From Amblyornis subalaris (lineage: Eukaryota; Chordata; Aves; Passeriformes; Ptilonorhynchidae), in the NCBI GenBank assembly GCA_018881555.1, contig JACAXG010000007.1:11327235-11391234 (forward strand): a stretch of 64,000 nt of DNA. The letters are read 5' to 3'. The notes beneath the pieces were generated by a model that did not search any database, was not told the origin of the DNA, and saw only the letters and a list, made by a program, of their open reading frames with translations. Positions 1 to 12,700 of this stretch are shown here, one piece after another. A program made the translations under genes and the position numbers. How positions within the stretch are numbered: position 1 is the first letter of the stretch; every line of letters begins with the position of its first letter.

Positions 1-981
1 GATTTTTCAGCAGACTTGCTACATTGCATTTTTGAGCTCAGACGAAACTTTTAGAAGAGGTAGACAACACTATCCATGGATTTTTCTCCAAGTTCTCACT
101 AGTTAACACTGTAGGTTGAGTTATTCCTGAGAAGCTACTGTTAGCACTCAGTTAAAATTCCTGGAGGAAAAGATTATCCTGTGTGGTTTTGGACCCTTTT
201 CCTTCCTTAAGTAGTAGTATATAGCTAAAGCACAACAGTCTCTTCAAGAACTAAAATTTTTTAAAATCAGAGCAAGTATTTTACAAATCTCTTCAGAATT
301 ACTGGATTCTGTACAATTATGGGGAAGGGGTCTTCCCTATGGAGAGAGTAAGTTCACAGTAAACTGCAAAGATGGTTCTGTTACAAGATTCTTCTTTTAG
401 GCTATCCTCAGCCTGGCTGTGTTTGGAAGATGTAGCATTGAAATGGAGAGAGAAGGAGTAGAAATTTGAACAGGTACAAATAATCACAGCGAAATTACTA
501 GATATAAATTCATTCTCAGACAGATTTTTGCATCAGTCATAATTTGTATCAGTGCTGCTAAACTGAGATTAAAACCATTTCTAGCATAGACTTTCTGTTG
601 TGGTGCCATATGTAGGTAATCACTACCAATTTTACATTGTGATGTTCAAATTCAGTACAAAGAGAAAAAGTCCAGTTTGTCTGGCATGGACAAAGCATAG
701 ATATTTTCAAGTAGTATTAAATATACAAGCAGCAATACATCAAAACGGAATTGATTTGAAACACATTTGACCAGTAAGAACTGCAGTACCTTTCAGCAGT
801 GTGTTAGTCTTACATCTTTCTTTTCTAACACCTCACAGATTTTTTTCTAGGCCTGGTCAAGGCAAGAGCAAAATTAAAGCCAACTCTGCACTGGGCTTTA
901 TTCACCTCATCTCAGTGCAACATGGTAAAAAATTATTTAGATGAAATAGCAAATGATCTGCTGTTTTTCCTTCTTTGTCAG
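1..981. other. Non-coding flank ending in a strong splice acceptor
   Basis: No open frame of note and no recognisable repeat. The last part, about 940-981, looks like a 3' splice region: a pyrimidine-rich stretch (CTGTTTTTCCTTCTTTGT) followed directly by CAG at 979-981. If the exon at 982 is real, this stretch is the 3' end of an intron of a plus-strand gene that begins to the left of the window. Confidence 0.35.
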
Positions 982-1146
982 CCCTTCACAGAACATTGCG
1001 GACATTTTCGCCCAGATTTCTTCTTGCAAAGGAAGTAAAGGTTTCCACTCCCAAAGTGAATTCTTTTAGATCAGCAGAAAGTTTACCATGTGTTTTAGAC
1101 TACAAAGGCATCTATCACGAGCTGTTTCCCAAGTCTGAATTTCCTG
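982..1146 (+). CDS. Candidate internal coding exon of an unidentified gene
   Basis: Seen directly: an uninterrupted 165-nt segment lies between a strong acceptor (pyrimidine tract then CAG at 979-981) and a near-consensus donor (CCTG then GTAAGTATT from 1147). It begins with the last two bases of a codon and ends with the first base of the next, so it is a symmetric phase-1 exon that adds 55 codons. The translation starts near LHRTLRTFSPRFLLAKEVKV and ends near GIYHELFPKSEFP. It is basic and polar in its first half, with no transmembrane stretch, signal peptide or motif I know. I do not recognise the protein and assign no function. The combination of strong acceptor, open frame and strong donor is the best coding signal in the window, but a chance pseudo-exon cannot be excluded. 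Earlier exons would lie left of the window. Confidence 0.4.
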
Positions 1147-2795
1147 GTAAGTATTCCTTACAGTTCTGTGAGGAGACTTCCAGAAAACATTTTTGAGCTC
1201 TCTAAATTGTATGACAGTGCGATCATTTCTACTTTTCTTTCAACCTCCAGTGTTTACAACATAAAAACTGCAAATACATGGGGGTGTGCAGCCACCAGTG
1301 GAACATCTGGTACAGCAGTGAGAAGCAGATCAGGGAAATACCAAGTGGTGAGTCTGAAATCTGAAATGTCTGCAGAAAACCTTGTCTGTGAGAGTGAACA
1401 TAGTTGTGCACACACCAGTAGCAGCCAGACTCAATGGCTGCTACTGAAAATGTTCCACTGGAAAAATACAGAAACTTTGCAAAGTCCTTTTCCCTTGCTG
1501 TGTCTAAAAATACATTTGAAGCTTGTGAAAGAAAAAAAACAGATGTTTTTGAAGGGTTTTATTAGAAACAATTTATCAGTTTGCAGCCATGGAAATTAAA
1601 AATTTAGCAAATGCTTATTAGCACGTGAGGAAAATTGGTGGAACATCCGTTAACTGCAAATAAAATATTAATAAAATTCTCATAAACCTCACAAAAGGGT
1701 AGAGCATTGCCACTGTCCCTTGGGTCACACACAAGTATAGATAAAGATGTCCTCCACAGCAGGATTACTGGGGAACTGCTCAGATTCCAACTCCATAACC
1801 ATTTTACGAAGCACTACTGTACTATTTCAAGGAACAGATCATCTTTGAAAATACACAAACTCAGACCCTTCCATAAAACATTTATATATACCAGCTTTCA
1901 TTTTTGTTTCAGAGGGTTTGGATCACTGTTCTTTGTGTTTATCTACTTTCTCTACTACTTTCTCCTAGACCAGAAGTCATTTTTTGAGAAATCCTCCTTC
2001 TGTTCAGTTTGACCATCCAATTTAATGTGATACAACTTCTTATTTGTAATGCTTTTCTTTCAAGTTATGTGCAAGCAGATAAAAATGAAGTTAAAAATCC
2101 CCTTTAAATTTGTGAGCTCAGGCACTGTACAAGAAAGTTTGTATTTTTATATACATTATACACTGGACATCCAATAATACTGCTTAACATCATATTGTCC
2201 ATTTACTTCATGAAGAGCATAAGAGGTAAGACTTCCAGATTTTATACCAAGGAACAAACCAGTTACATTTGCTCAAGACTATCAAGCAAAATGAGTAGGG
2301 AAACCAGTAACTACCTAGGAATGTAGGAAATCCACACCAAGATCCCTGTAATGAATCAGGCAGAGGAAAGAGTTGACACTGTCCTTCACCCCAGATGAAT
2401 ACACAAGGCACTATAATCACTGTGTCTCTTCTTGTCTAAATTATTATTAATTACTTATGAAAGAGAGCACAACTGCAACAGGGAGACAGAAAAAAAGTCA
2501 TTCTAAAGCAGTCAACAATCCAGCATTTCAACACCTCCAGGGAGGCTTGTGCCTTGGGAGTTTTCAGTAGGTCTGCCATTTCCTCTCTCACCTTATTTCA
2601 CAGCCTGTCACATCCTTCCAATGAACAGGATATGAAGAAATTCCCCATAGGAATTTTTGGGTTGGTGTCATCTAATGTGGTCTGTCAGGTCTCTCTCTCC
2701 CATCATCCAAATATTGAGCATTTGGAGAGACGAAAGTCCAAGTTACAGAAACATCCCAGTCCACTTGCCCAAACTGCTATCCACTTTGACTTACA

Positions 2796-2846
2796 AGATC
2801 ATTAATTTCATTAATTTATTAATAAAATTATTCATTTATTAATTTC
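2796..2846. repeat. AT-rich low-complexity patch with repeated ATTAAT
   Basis: ATTAAT/ATTTATTAAT units recur in both orientations over about 50 bases, giving an imperfectly palindromic AT-rich patch. It is simple sequence with no sign of a mobile element. Confidence 0.6.
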
Positions 2847-5155
2847 CAGGCACTGAGCCTTGCCTCCACTAGAGTTTGTCAGCACAGTGGAGGATGAAGT
2901 TAGTCACTCTTGCCTCCTCACTCCCGTGACAAGGAGGAGAAGGTTGTACCTGACAACAGGATGAAGCAGAAGGCTCTTTCCCTGAGCATTGTGCTGAGGC
3001 TTAGGGGGAGAGGATGGGAAGGTCAGGTACCATTATTCGATTCTTGGCATTTCTGCAATGATATCCAACAGGCAAAACCTTCTACAAAAAATTTGCTGTG
3101 GTTCTGTAACCACCAGCAGGTCAGAAATATTACTCAAAGACCACATTTTCAAACTCCTCTCTGAGTCTTCCCATGTGAAAGTAAGAAATCTGTTAAACAG
3201 GTAGGAGATATAAATATCCTTAGTCTCAAAGCTTGCATTTAAGATATGTGCTCACCTGAAGCACTGATAAAGTGCTACTAGGAACAAATGTCATATATTT
3301 AAACATGAATACCGGTCATGGGGAACCAGAGACAACCTCACAGAGTCCCAACCCTATGCGGCCAGACTGGTCAACGTCAGCAGAGACAACACTGGGTGGC
3401 AGTTCAAGGAAATGATCAGCCACAGACAATGTAGCTTCTGTGCCGTGGCATGAAATGTAGAGACAGACTGGTCACATCAGGCCTTAAAGAGGTGGACACA
3501 TGTCTGTTCTTGAAAAGACTGTCTCTAGCTAGCCTAGGCATTGGACTCTAAAGTGCACCAAGCCCTGGTGAAGAGAAAATGTGGGCCTAAACCGTGGAGG
3601 CAAAATCCCAAAAGACCGCCAAGTGGGTAAGTGGATCCTTCTGCTGCTGAAGTTTTCCCCAGATTCATCTAAATTATACTATCACTTTCCAGGTTTAGTG
3701 AAAAATATTGACCATAAATTGAACATTTCCAACAGGAGTAAATTTCATATTATTATTGTAGATGTATTTCTATTCTAAGAGATAATTTACTGAAGGCATG
3801 AGCTATAGCTGTCTGGATTTGGGGAAGCAAATACTGCTGTGAAATGAAATTCCCATTTTACTCCCTGCCTTCCTTTTCTTTTTCCTCCACAAAAAATAAA
3901 GCTGAGTTTTTTGAAGGATCCTGCTGTCCATCACACATTACAGCTGGAGGAAGGCTTTCTCTTTTTGATAAAACTCTTGTGAGGAGGTTATTGTAAACTT
4001 TCTGAGTTTGATTGAAAATGGTAAGAATAGTGGGGCAGGGGAAATAGTTTAGAAAAAAACCCCACACTGTGTCCTAGTTTTATTTGGCCCTTTCCTCCTT
4101 TGCAAATAATTCTTAATAAATGTTGTGGGGGCAGAAAATTAGAGCTTTTTCATCGAAGAGGGTTGGTAAAACAAGGAAAGGGGAAGTAGCTTCAGGTTTG
4201 AAAGATTACTTTCTTTTTGATCCTCAAGCTGGAACATTGCTAGAAGCAATGGTTTGGTTTTATCTGTTTTAAATTTTGAATGAAAGAAGTTGTGATAGTT
4301 CTTACTCGTTCTGCAATGTACCCAGTTTCCACTCCTGAACACAGAGTATGACGAAGGCATGCACTTGTTGCAGAAATATCTGAACCATCTGCTACAGGAC
4401 TCAAGATCTGCCAGGTGAGAGAGGGCATGATGTTGGGAAAATTCAAGTTTCCTAGACATCAAACCGGAAAGACCAAAACCTCCAAGAAGGCATCTTTTCT
4501 ATCTTGTTAGAATAGTGACTTTAAGAGACAACCTTTCATTCTCTGAAAGATCTTCACACCCACCTCCTTATGTACAACTCACTATTCAAAATAATTTGTG
4601 CTTAACTGGAGTCATCAACATGAATGTCTGCTGTGAACAATCCCCCTTTATCCTACCCACTATGTACACTTAATTATTGACTTTCAGTTTTAGGCTCTGA
4701 CCCATTCTCCCTCCTTTTTTGCTTCTTCCTCCACCTGCCCCCCTCCAGTTATCAAATACATCCTTTCAAAACTGAGGTAAGCATTTACTGAATAGAAACT
4801 TCCTGTTGCAGTGGAACAGAATAAGGAATGATCAAGAAAATGTTTGTTTGAACATATAGAGAAGTCCCTCCATCTCTTGTGCTTGTGGGTGATTCCAATT
4901 AGTATTAATGGGGATATTGTGAGTGCACTGAAAAGAGTCAGGATGTCTATGGCCACTCAGCTGATGAGTCTGCCCACCATAAAAACGGGAGTAGTGCAAA
5001 AATCTGCTTAACCCTGTGTCCCGAGCAAGTGGATTTCTAAAACAGTCAGCCCTTAACAAGCGCTGCTCAACTGCACGTGGCAGGTTGTAAAACACTGATC
5101 CCATCTTCTGGGCGTTTTAAGATCCACTCTTTGAGATTCTTTAAAATGGTAGAGG

Positions 5156-5187
5156 GAAAGAAAAAAAAAAGAAAAAAAAAATTAAGA
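5156..5187. repeat. Poly-purine A-rich tract
   Basis: Two runs of ten or more A interrupted by G. No AATAAA signal or gene-like sequence precedes it, so it is read as simple sequence and not as a retrotransposed polyA tail. Confidence 0.7.
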
Positions 5188-6756
5188 AGACCCTCCACAC
5201 ATTGTTCTTCTCCACCGAGAAAATGGCCATTGGTTTCCTGAACTGTCTTTTCAGATGCCATTTCTTCAAAAGCATCTTTATCAAGGAATTCCAGGAATTA
5301 TCAAGGAAAGCTGTCTATTCATTCTGGAAACTGGGACTTAAGTACTGTTCTATTCATTATTTAAAGATACAACATCTATCTAGGACACTAAACAAACTGC
5401 TTTATATGCTCCTTGAACGGATTGCTTAGAAGCACCAGTTTCTCTGGTACTTTTTACTTCTTTTTGCAACCCAAAGGTTTTTTCACTCTTGCCTTGCTAA
5501 AATCCTCAGGGTGTCAGCAGAAATGAACAGAACATTGAATCATTTCCCCCCCGAGCATCAGAAACTCTTGTTAAAATAACAGGACGGACAGTCTACGAAG
5601 CAAAACCCAGATGCGTTAAAGGTGTGCTGCTCTACAGAGGGTGTTGCCAACAAATTAGAGCAGTAAAGCATTAAAAATGCTGGGAGATCACTGGTTTTAA
5701 GGTACTTAGCCCACTAACATCCTCCATACTGGGAACTTGCCTGGCTTACCCCATCAACAGCAGACCTATTCTCTGCATTTATCTTCAAGCCAGCCTGTGT
5801 TAAAGATGACAAAGCATATTTGCCTTGAGGAATGCACAGTTTGCTAATTACCCAGTCAAACAGAACAGAGGTGAACACCTGGTCAGCTCAAAGGGTATTA
5901 GCACTGCCAAGAAGATAAAGATGATAAAAATAGCACGGATAGGAAGCTGATTTTGTTATTTTGGAGCACTCCTGTTAAAAAATATTGGGATCCAGTAGAT
6001 TCTAACTGTGCCCTGATACCGCACTGTTAAATTTACTATTTATAAGCATGTGATGCTTTAAGGGTAAACAATCATATTGACATAATGCTTACCTCAAGTC
6101 ATATTAGCATAAAAGAAATAAAAATATTCGTTGACAGAATTACAGAAAGGAAATACAGTTGTAAGTGTTTATGAAGTCACAAAAAGAGAAATTGTGGAGT
6201 TACGATCAACTTAATAAATTTGTCCTAACAAAATCTTACCTTGCTGAAGGAAAGCATTCATTTTCAATACAATGCACACTATAAGGCCCTTCCATCTCCA
6301 AACCACTATGTTTCATCTAAATGCTTTTTTTCCTGTCTACAAGCATAAGATGGTATTTCTGTCTCATTATTGGATCTTGATAGAAACAAGGCAGAATCAA
6401 TTTAAACACGAAGGATCATGAAGAGCTTGGGGTGAATGATCCCAACTACGCTTCTAAAGAAAATCCAGTAATCCTAAAAGTGACTAACCCAGACAGACTC
6501 ACACATCCAGATGAGAAAGAATGATATAGAAAGGAATTAAATCAAGAGTGCTAGATTATTTAAATGTTTTAACATTTGCAATTGTTGTACCTCCATTCAA
6601 CTCTATGAACACTCGCTTGTCTGTGAGAGAAGACAGTAAGCTGTCATCTGAGTCAAAATTTGAATCAGGTACTCTTAGTCTTTGGGTTGTTTGTCTTCTT
6701 TTATAGGCAACAACCTTTCCACTGCAGGAGTTTTTCCAAGAGGCTTACCAAAGTAA

Positions 6757-9700
6757 AAACTCAATAATGGAGTACAGGGGGATTTCTGTTCCTACATGTA
6801 CAATGCTGGTAAAGTTCTTCAATTTTCACAATGTCTGCAATTCTGTTGAGAGTTTGAAGTATAAGCATGCCATCCCTGGAATTAAGCAGCAGGAGAAAAG
6901 CCAACAAGCACTCTGCCAAATAGGAAAATCCAAAAACTATCATTCATGCAACTTTGAAATAATCTAAGGCCAATCTGCTGTAAGCTTGGGATATTAATGC
7001 ATAGAATATGCCTCTGAGTGAATCTCAGATTTGCAATCAAATTGCAGTTCTGAACGACGCCGTCATTATAACCCAACCACAATGTCATATATGAAGAATT
7101 TTCTTAGAGCAGCTTGAAAATAATTTCCACCTTAAGTCTTCAAGCTCCTTTGGAAGCATTTCAGACAAGGAACTGTGGGTAACTGTCTAATTTGAGTACT
7201 GGAGCACTCCTCTGAGACAAGAGCAATACAATGCAGCCATACAATATATAACTTGAAATCAGGGAGATACCTAATGTCAAAAAAAACTGAGAAGACGCTG
7301 CAGCTTTATTGGAAATACTGTAGAATAGGCAGGCAGCTGGATCTATGAGTTATTACTAATTTTACTTCAGAGAATAGAGAAGCAGGTACATATACAACAT
7401 TTACATAAATGGTTTGATGATTAGACACTACTAGAAATTTCGTGTCCAGATGACTAAACGGAATTATCCTCTTTTTAATTTTTTTTTCTCCAGATACCTA
7501 CAGAAAGGAAGAGGTTGTAAATATATCAGAAAAGGAGTAGTTTTCATAGCAGATGAGAAACATACTAACCCTTGCTTGGAGCAGAAAGTTGGAGACCAGA
7601 GAAGAACCGCCAAATCTCACAGCCACATTCATAGTGAATGACAACATCATTGCTATAAGAGAACTCAAACAACAAAACTTCAGCTAAAGAGTAAGATAGA
7701 ATCTTCCTGCTGAAACCACACCATGACACCTGTTCTCTATCATTTATCAATGAGTCTAGTCCGAAGAATAGATGGTGTAGAGAAGACATTTGGACACATT
7801 CAAATTCCCTTACTAATGTTTCATCAAGACCACTGTGAGGAAAGTGATCATCCTAAGTTATCTCATGAAAAGGACATTTTACTGGGTTTGCCTTCTATGC
7901 CTCCATAATGGCCACCAAAAAGTAAGTCATAATCACTGCAGAAGGTACAGCTACCCTTGTCTCTGTTATGGCTTCAGCTGGATTGTATTTGCCTGACATG
8001 ATAATAGTACCTGGATAAGATTCACTAAGCTTCGTGAATAGCTCCTTTCTTTGGGGTAAATGTATGGAACACACATGCTGTATAACTGCCATAACTTTTG
8101 GGGTACAAAATGCCAGCTTTGAAGACAAGAGGAAAGTGGCACCTCTAGAACTCATGAAAAGAAATCACACTTACCAGATCTAGACCAAACTGGGAAAAGA
8201 ATGGTAGTTCTTACAGGAACTCTTTCCCACCTTGCAGGAATTCACTTGCAATCTGTAATCCCATACAAGAACACCAGCTGGTGTCACTGAATGACATTAT
8301 CAATTCTGCAAGCAAGGATGAGGAACTTGGCTCTGAACAGCTTCCACCTTGCAAAGGCTGCAGATTCTAGCACATACCACACATGTTGCATGCAAGTCAT
8401 TCAGCCAGCATGCTCTGTCTAACAAGCTGTGGCTGGGTGGTTGTTGCCAAAAAGACCCTGAATCATCAGCAAACTGGGACCACTGGTGCCTACAGTCCTC
8501 TCAGAGCTTAACAGATGAAATTCCTCCTGAGGCAATGAATGTACATGTGTTGGGAAAGGTCTCCTGCACGAACTGTGAAAGCTACAAAAGAATGCTCACC
8601 AAAAATCTGGGGTTAACGTTTTACCATAGTGTGCAAGGCCATTTCAATGAATGTTTAGAGGGAGAAACAAAAGGGACTCATTATGTAGTTTAAAATAATC
8701 TAGTTAGGCTGGGATTTACCTCCCAAACTTTAACTTTAGACTTTTTTTAGAGACAGAATAAGACACTAACCCTCCAGAAGGTGATTCATGCCAGCTCTGT
8801 TGAGAGGGAATGAATCAAGCCCCAGTTTTAGTGCTTTCTCTGTTGATTAGAAGCAGAACATAGATCATTAGCTTATATTTACCACTCTTTTGAACACAGG
8901 TGAACCCACCCATTCTGTGTCCAGATGTCATACAGTTCATCCAACATTTTTTCATTGTGGAAAAATACCCTTAATCCATATCGCTGTTATCTGCTTTGTG
9001 CTGTACAGAACCCTTTAGGACAATAAATGCACACCTTAAGGAATAAATAATAAGACTATAAAAATAGGTAACCAAACATTGTGTCTGCTCATCTATTGTT
9101 CTACAAAGTTTAGTCTGGCTGATAGAAGTCAGGATATACAAAGCCTTTGAAGACATCATGATGACTTCATCTCTGGTGTCACAAACACTTAAAACTTCTT
9201 GCCTGGAATCACTGACTGCAAAAGCTCAATAGTGTTTCACCCCACAGTGAATTCAGGAATCATGAAAGGTGCTTCATTAGTAGCCATGGTCATTGTCTTT
9301 CCCTTTTCTATGCCTTTCAAATTAAGAGTTCAAATAGGAGATCAGTAGAAATATCTCCTGTAGACAGCTGGCAAGCACAGTCCCAGCAAGTCACCTGTAT
9401 TACTCACTGAAATTAGAAGAAAATGCGTGGTTTTGAGAAAAGCAAACTTTTTTACCTAAGCAACAACCATTGGAAAATTCTTTTCCAATTTTTGTCTATT
9501 CTTCTGCCTTGTATAGTTCCTATCTCAATATTTTCCATATTTATTCAATCAAGTGTTATTTTATCCAGATTTATGGTAGGTAAACCAGTTATACTGAGCA
9601 GAGCATGATTGTTTTCTCATGGTTTAAAGCATTGCTGATTTTTATCATACACTCTATATAAAAAATCATCTTTCTATTGTGAACATACTCAAGTACTTGC

Positions 9701-12700
9701 TTCTAGTTATTTCCATTTTTCTCCTGGAGTTTAGGATGCAGCTCCTCAAAATGGATGACATTTATTGTCTCCTCTTCTAACTTAGTTTTCCACTTCAGCT
9801 GCACCTACTGCAATGGAAATTTGAAACATCACAGTGAGAAAATGAAACACAATATAGTGAGCTTCCTGCTACCTCACCTTTTGGCTCCCTCTCTAATTTC
9901 TTTACAAAAGGCAGGTCCTCTGCTCCATTATTTAGTGGTTTGTACAGAGTAGATTCATCATCTCTGAAACTGGTTCTGCAAAAGAGGCATTCCTATTTTT
10001 AAAAAGTCATCCATTAAAATCTCTTATATATATACTTTATTCTGTGAGACTTCTTGACATGTAACTACTTAGGAAAGGTCCTTGCCACCTGTTCCAAAGC
10101 TAAAGTAACACTGCAAAAGCTGCATTTTCTCAGATTTACACAGCTTTTAAGAGAGTGGGATTAAGTGGTCACATACATAAGCAGCTGTTGTTGTTAAGCA
10201 ATATTGTAAGAGTTTGTATACTTACAAGGGAAGGAGAAAACAGGCAGTTCTCTCTCCTTCCCTCTGCCCTTACTTCGTTGGATTCTTCTGCTTGAACAAT
10301 TTTGAGCTTGCAATAAATTATGGTACCTTACATATGTTGAATGTGGCTGCAAGAATGTGGGAAGAACACTTAGGGAAGCAAAATTCTATTTAGTACTTGG
10401 GGTTAGGGGCTTTGGTTTAGGGTGAGTTTTTTCAGGATTTTTTTTGTGTAAGCTTTTTCTTTTTTTGTTTCGGGTTGGGTTTTTTTTCTTATATTTCCCT
10501 GGTTGTTGAGGATAGGTGTTACAGTTCCTTTGATGTTTCTGTTCATGTGCAATTCAAAATGAAAGGTTCCCATCTAGCAATGTTCTCACTGGAAAACTGC
10601 AGTTGCGCTGGAAAGTTTTCTTTCCAAGGAAAATTGGAAACTGGTACCTTGCTATCTCTAAGCTTGATTGTTTCTATTTTCTTATCTGTAGACAGACTCC
10701 TGGAAAGTCTGTGTATGTATTCTCTGTCTTCCTTGATCATAGTTTCCAGGAGAAGATGGAAAAAAGCACACGAAGCCATGAGAGTCAGCATTCAGTCTCC
10801 TGGAATTTGCCCATGGATTTATATTTTGTGTTGAAGAGTGAAAGGCAGTAAGTTGTAAACAGAAATCATTTCGAAAACTTTCTCCAATTTAAATGTGTGT
10901 GTACATGTGGTTTTCATGCAAATTTGGGATGCATTTTGTGATGCAATTTTCTCCTGGCAGTAATTTTCACTTTCTAAACTCCTCAGATATTCAAAGAGGA
11001 AAGCAAACCTAATGCCCCTCTCCCTGTTATTCAACAAAAGCTTTACCTGCCTTCTTACACAACTTTTTCAATTAGCTATATTTAGCTAAATGGGGAAAAA
11101 TCACCTTGGTGTAACACCATTACCACCTTGGAGTTTCTGCAGTATTGAATTTGGCCCCTAGGAATTCATTATTCTTTTGGATAGATGGCTGCAGTTTATG
11201 AAAGACACATTTAATGTGGTCTGGAGAGTATGATCTATGTAGTTTGGTAGGCTATCTCCCTTTAAACACAAAAACCAGACAAGTCCCTCCATGCAGTGAG
11301 TATTTACAGAATCACAAATTACATAAGGTTATGTTATTCACTATATTCAGCCTAAACTGGGCATATGTGCCTGCTGATAGACTTTGTAGTTACTTGAGAG
11401 GCACAGCAATGCTAATGAGATTGCCTGATGATTTCGGAATAGTTGCTCAAAACTGTACTAAACCATGAGGATGTAAAATTGAAAAGCATTCTCATTTCCT
11501 TACTTTTCCATTGGCTTCTTCACTGCAGACTGTTGTTTGCAAAACTTGAAGCTAGGACAGTCTGACCCTAGAGTTGATTGAGACGTGCTGCTGGCATTGC
11601 TAGCTCAAAACAACAGGAATCTATGTAGAGTCAACTAGGTCACTAGAGGTAAAGTAGATGAATTTTTGTTTGAATGTTTTCCTCTGAATCTGAAACTGCT
11701 AGTTTTTATTTTGAAATATCTCAATTTTTTTTTATCTTGAATTGAGGCTCCACCCCTCATTCATGGTAGAGTTTCTCCTTCAGTTATAAACCACTTTTAA
11801 AATTTTTAACTTAGTCATGAGGGGAAATATTTCAGTAACATTTTTCTAGTCCTAATATCCATGCATACTCTAAGCAATTTTTTTAATACAGCTGCAACTG
11901 AGAAATGGCTAGAATAAATTTCATACAAGATGAGTTCTGTCCCCAAACCTTCCCTCTTATGAAAACAATTCCTAAAGACTGGATAGCTACTACAGCAAAA
12001 TATGTGTGTCTCTTAGAAAGAAAACCGAAAGCAGACTCTATATACTGTGGTCTATTACTATTTTCTGGGGAAGTAATTATGATGAGACAGCTAGGTGCTT
12101 TCACCTTTCTTTTTTTTTTTCCTGTCAAGAACTGCTCTTCTCTGTTATGCTACTTATTTGGCGGATAGAGCTAGAACAAGGTGTTTAATGAAAATGTCTT
12201 TCTAGAAGAAAATGGTTTCTTAAAAATCTTAATTTCATTAAGTCTCCTACTTCACATCCAAAAGTGCTACACATATCAAAAATACTGGTGGTGTTGACCA
12301 AGCCCTGAAAAATATCAAAGAAAGTGGAAGCAGAGAACAAAGTTTGTCTAGTAATTGCCGGGTTCTTGTGACACCATCCTGCACCTCCAAAAACTCCCAT
12401 TCTGGTGCTTCTGAAATAACGTCTCTGGTTCTGTCTCTGCTTCCCTTTTTGCCCTGCTCTCTCAGAGCCATAAAGACTTTGTATGATTGCTTTGTCTTAT
12501 ATTCCAGCATCCCTCGCTCTCTGGCCTGCACCGGTGAAATATTAGTTCTTGTTTGTTCATCTTGCTTCCACGCTAATACTACTTGTAATTTCACTAACAC
12601 TTTTTTAAAATCTCATAGAATTTCAACATCAGAACAAGAACAACCCAAATTCATAAGTGTTTCAAGGAAATATTTTCACCGTGCTGTTTTAAGCCACTTC

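Larger units (their letters stand above)
1147..6706. other. Non-coding stretch, possible intron
   Basis: AT-rich unique sequence. It contains two pyrimidine-rich acceptor-like sites in the phase needed by the 982-1146 exon, at 1911-1912 and 5253-5254; a third lies at the right edge at 6705-6706. No CR1 or other family repeat is recognised. Open frames such as those at 1168-1599 and 4139-4462 (minus) lack supporting signals and look accidental. An AT-rich patch at 2796-2846 and a purine tract at 5156-5187 are listed separately. Confidence 0.4.

Noticed and set aside
8349..8693. 114-codon plus-strand frame.
   Set aside because: No domain, no splice or promoter context and no repeat-family similarity that I can recognise.
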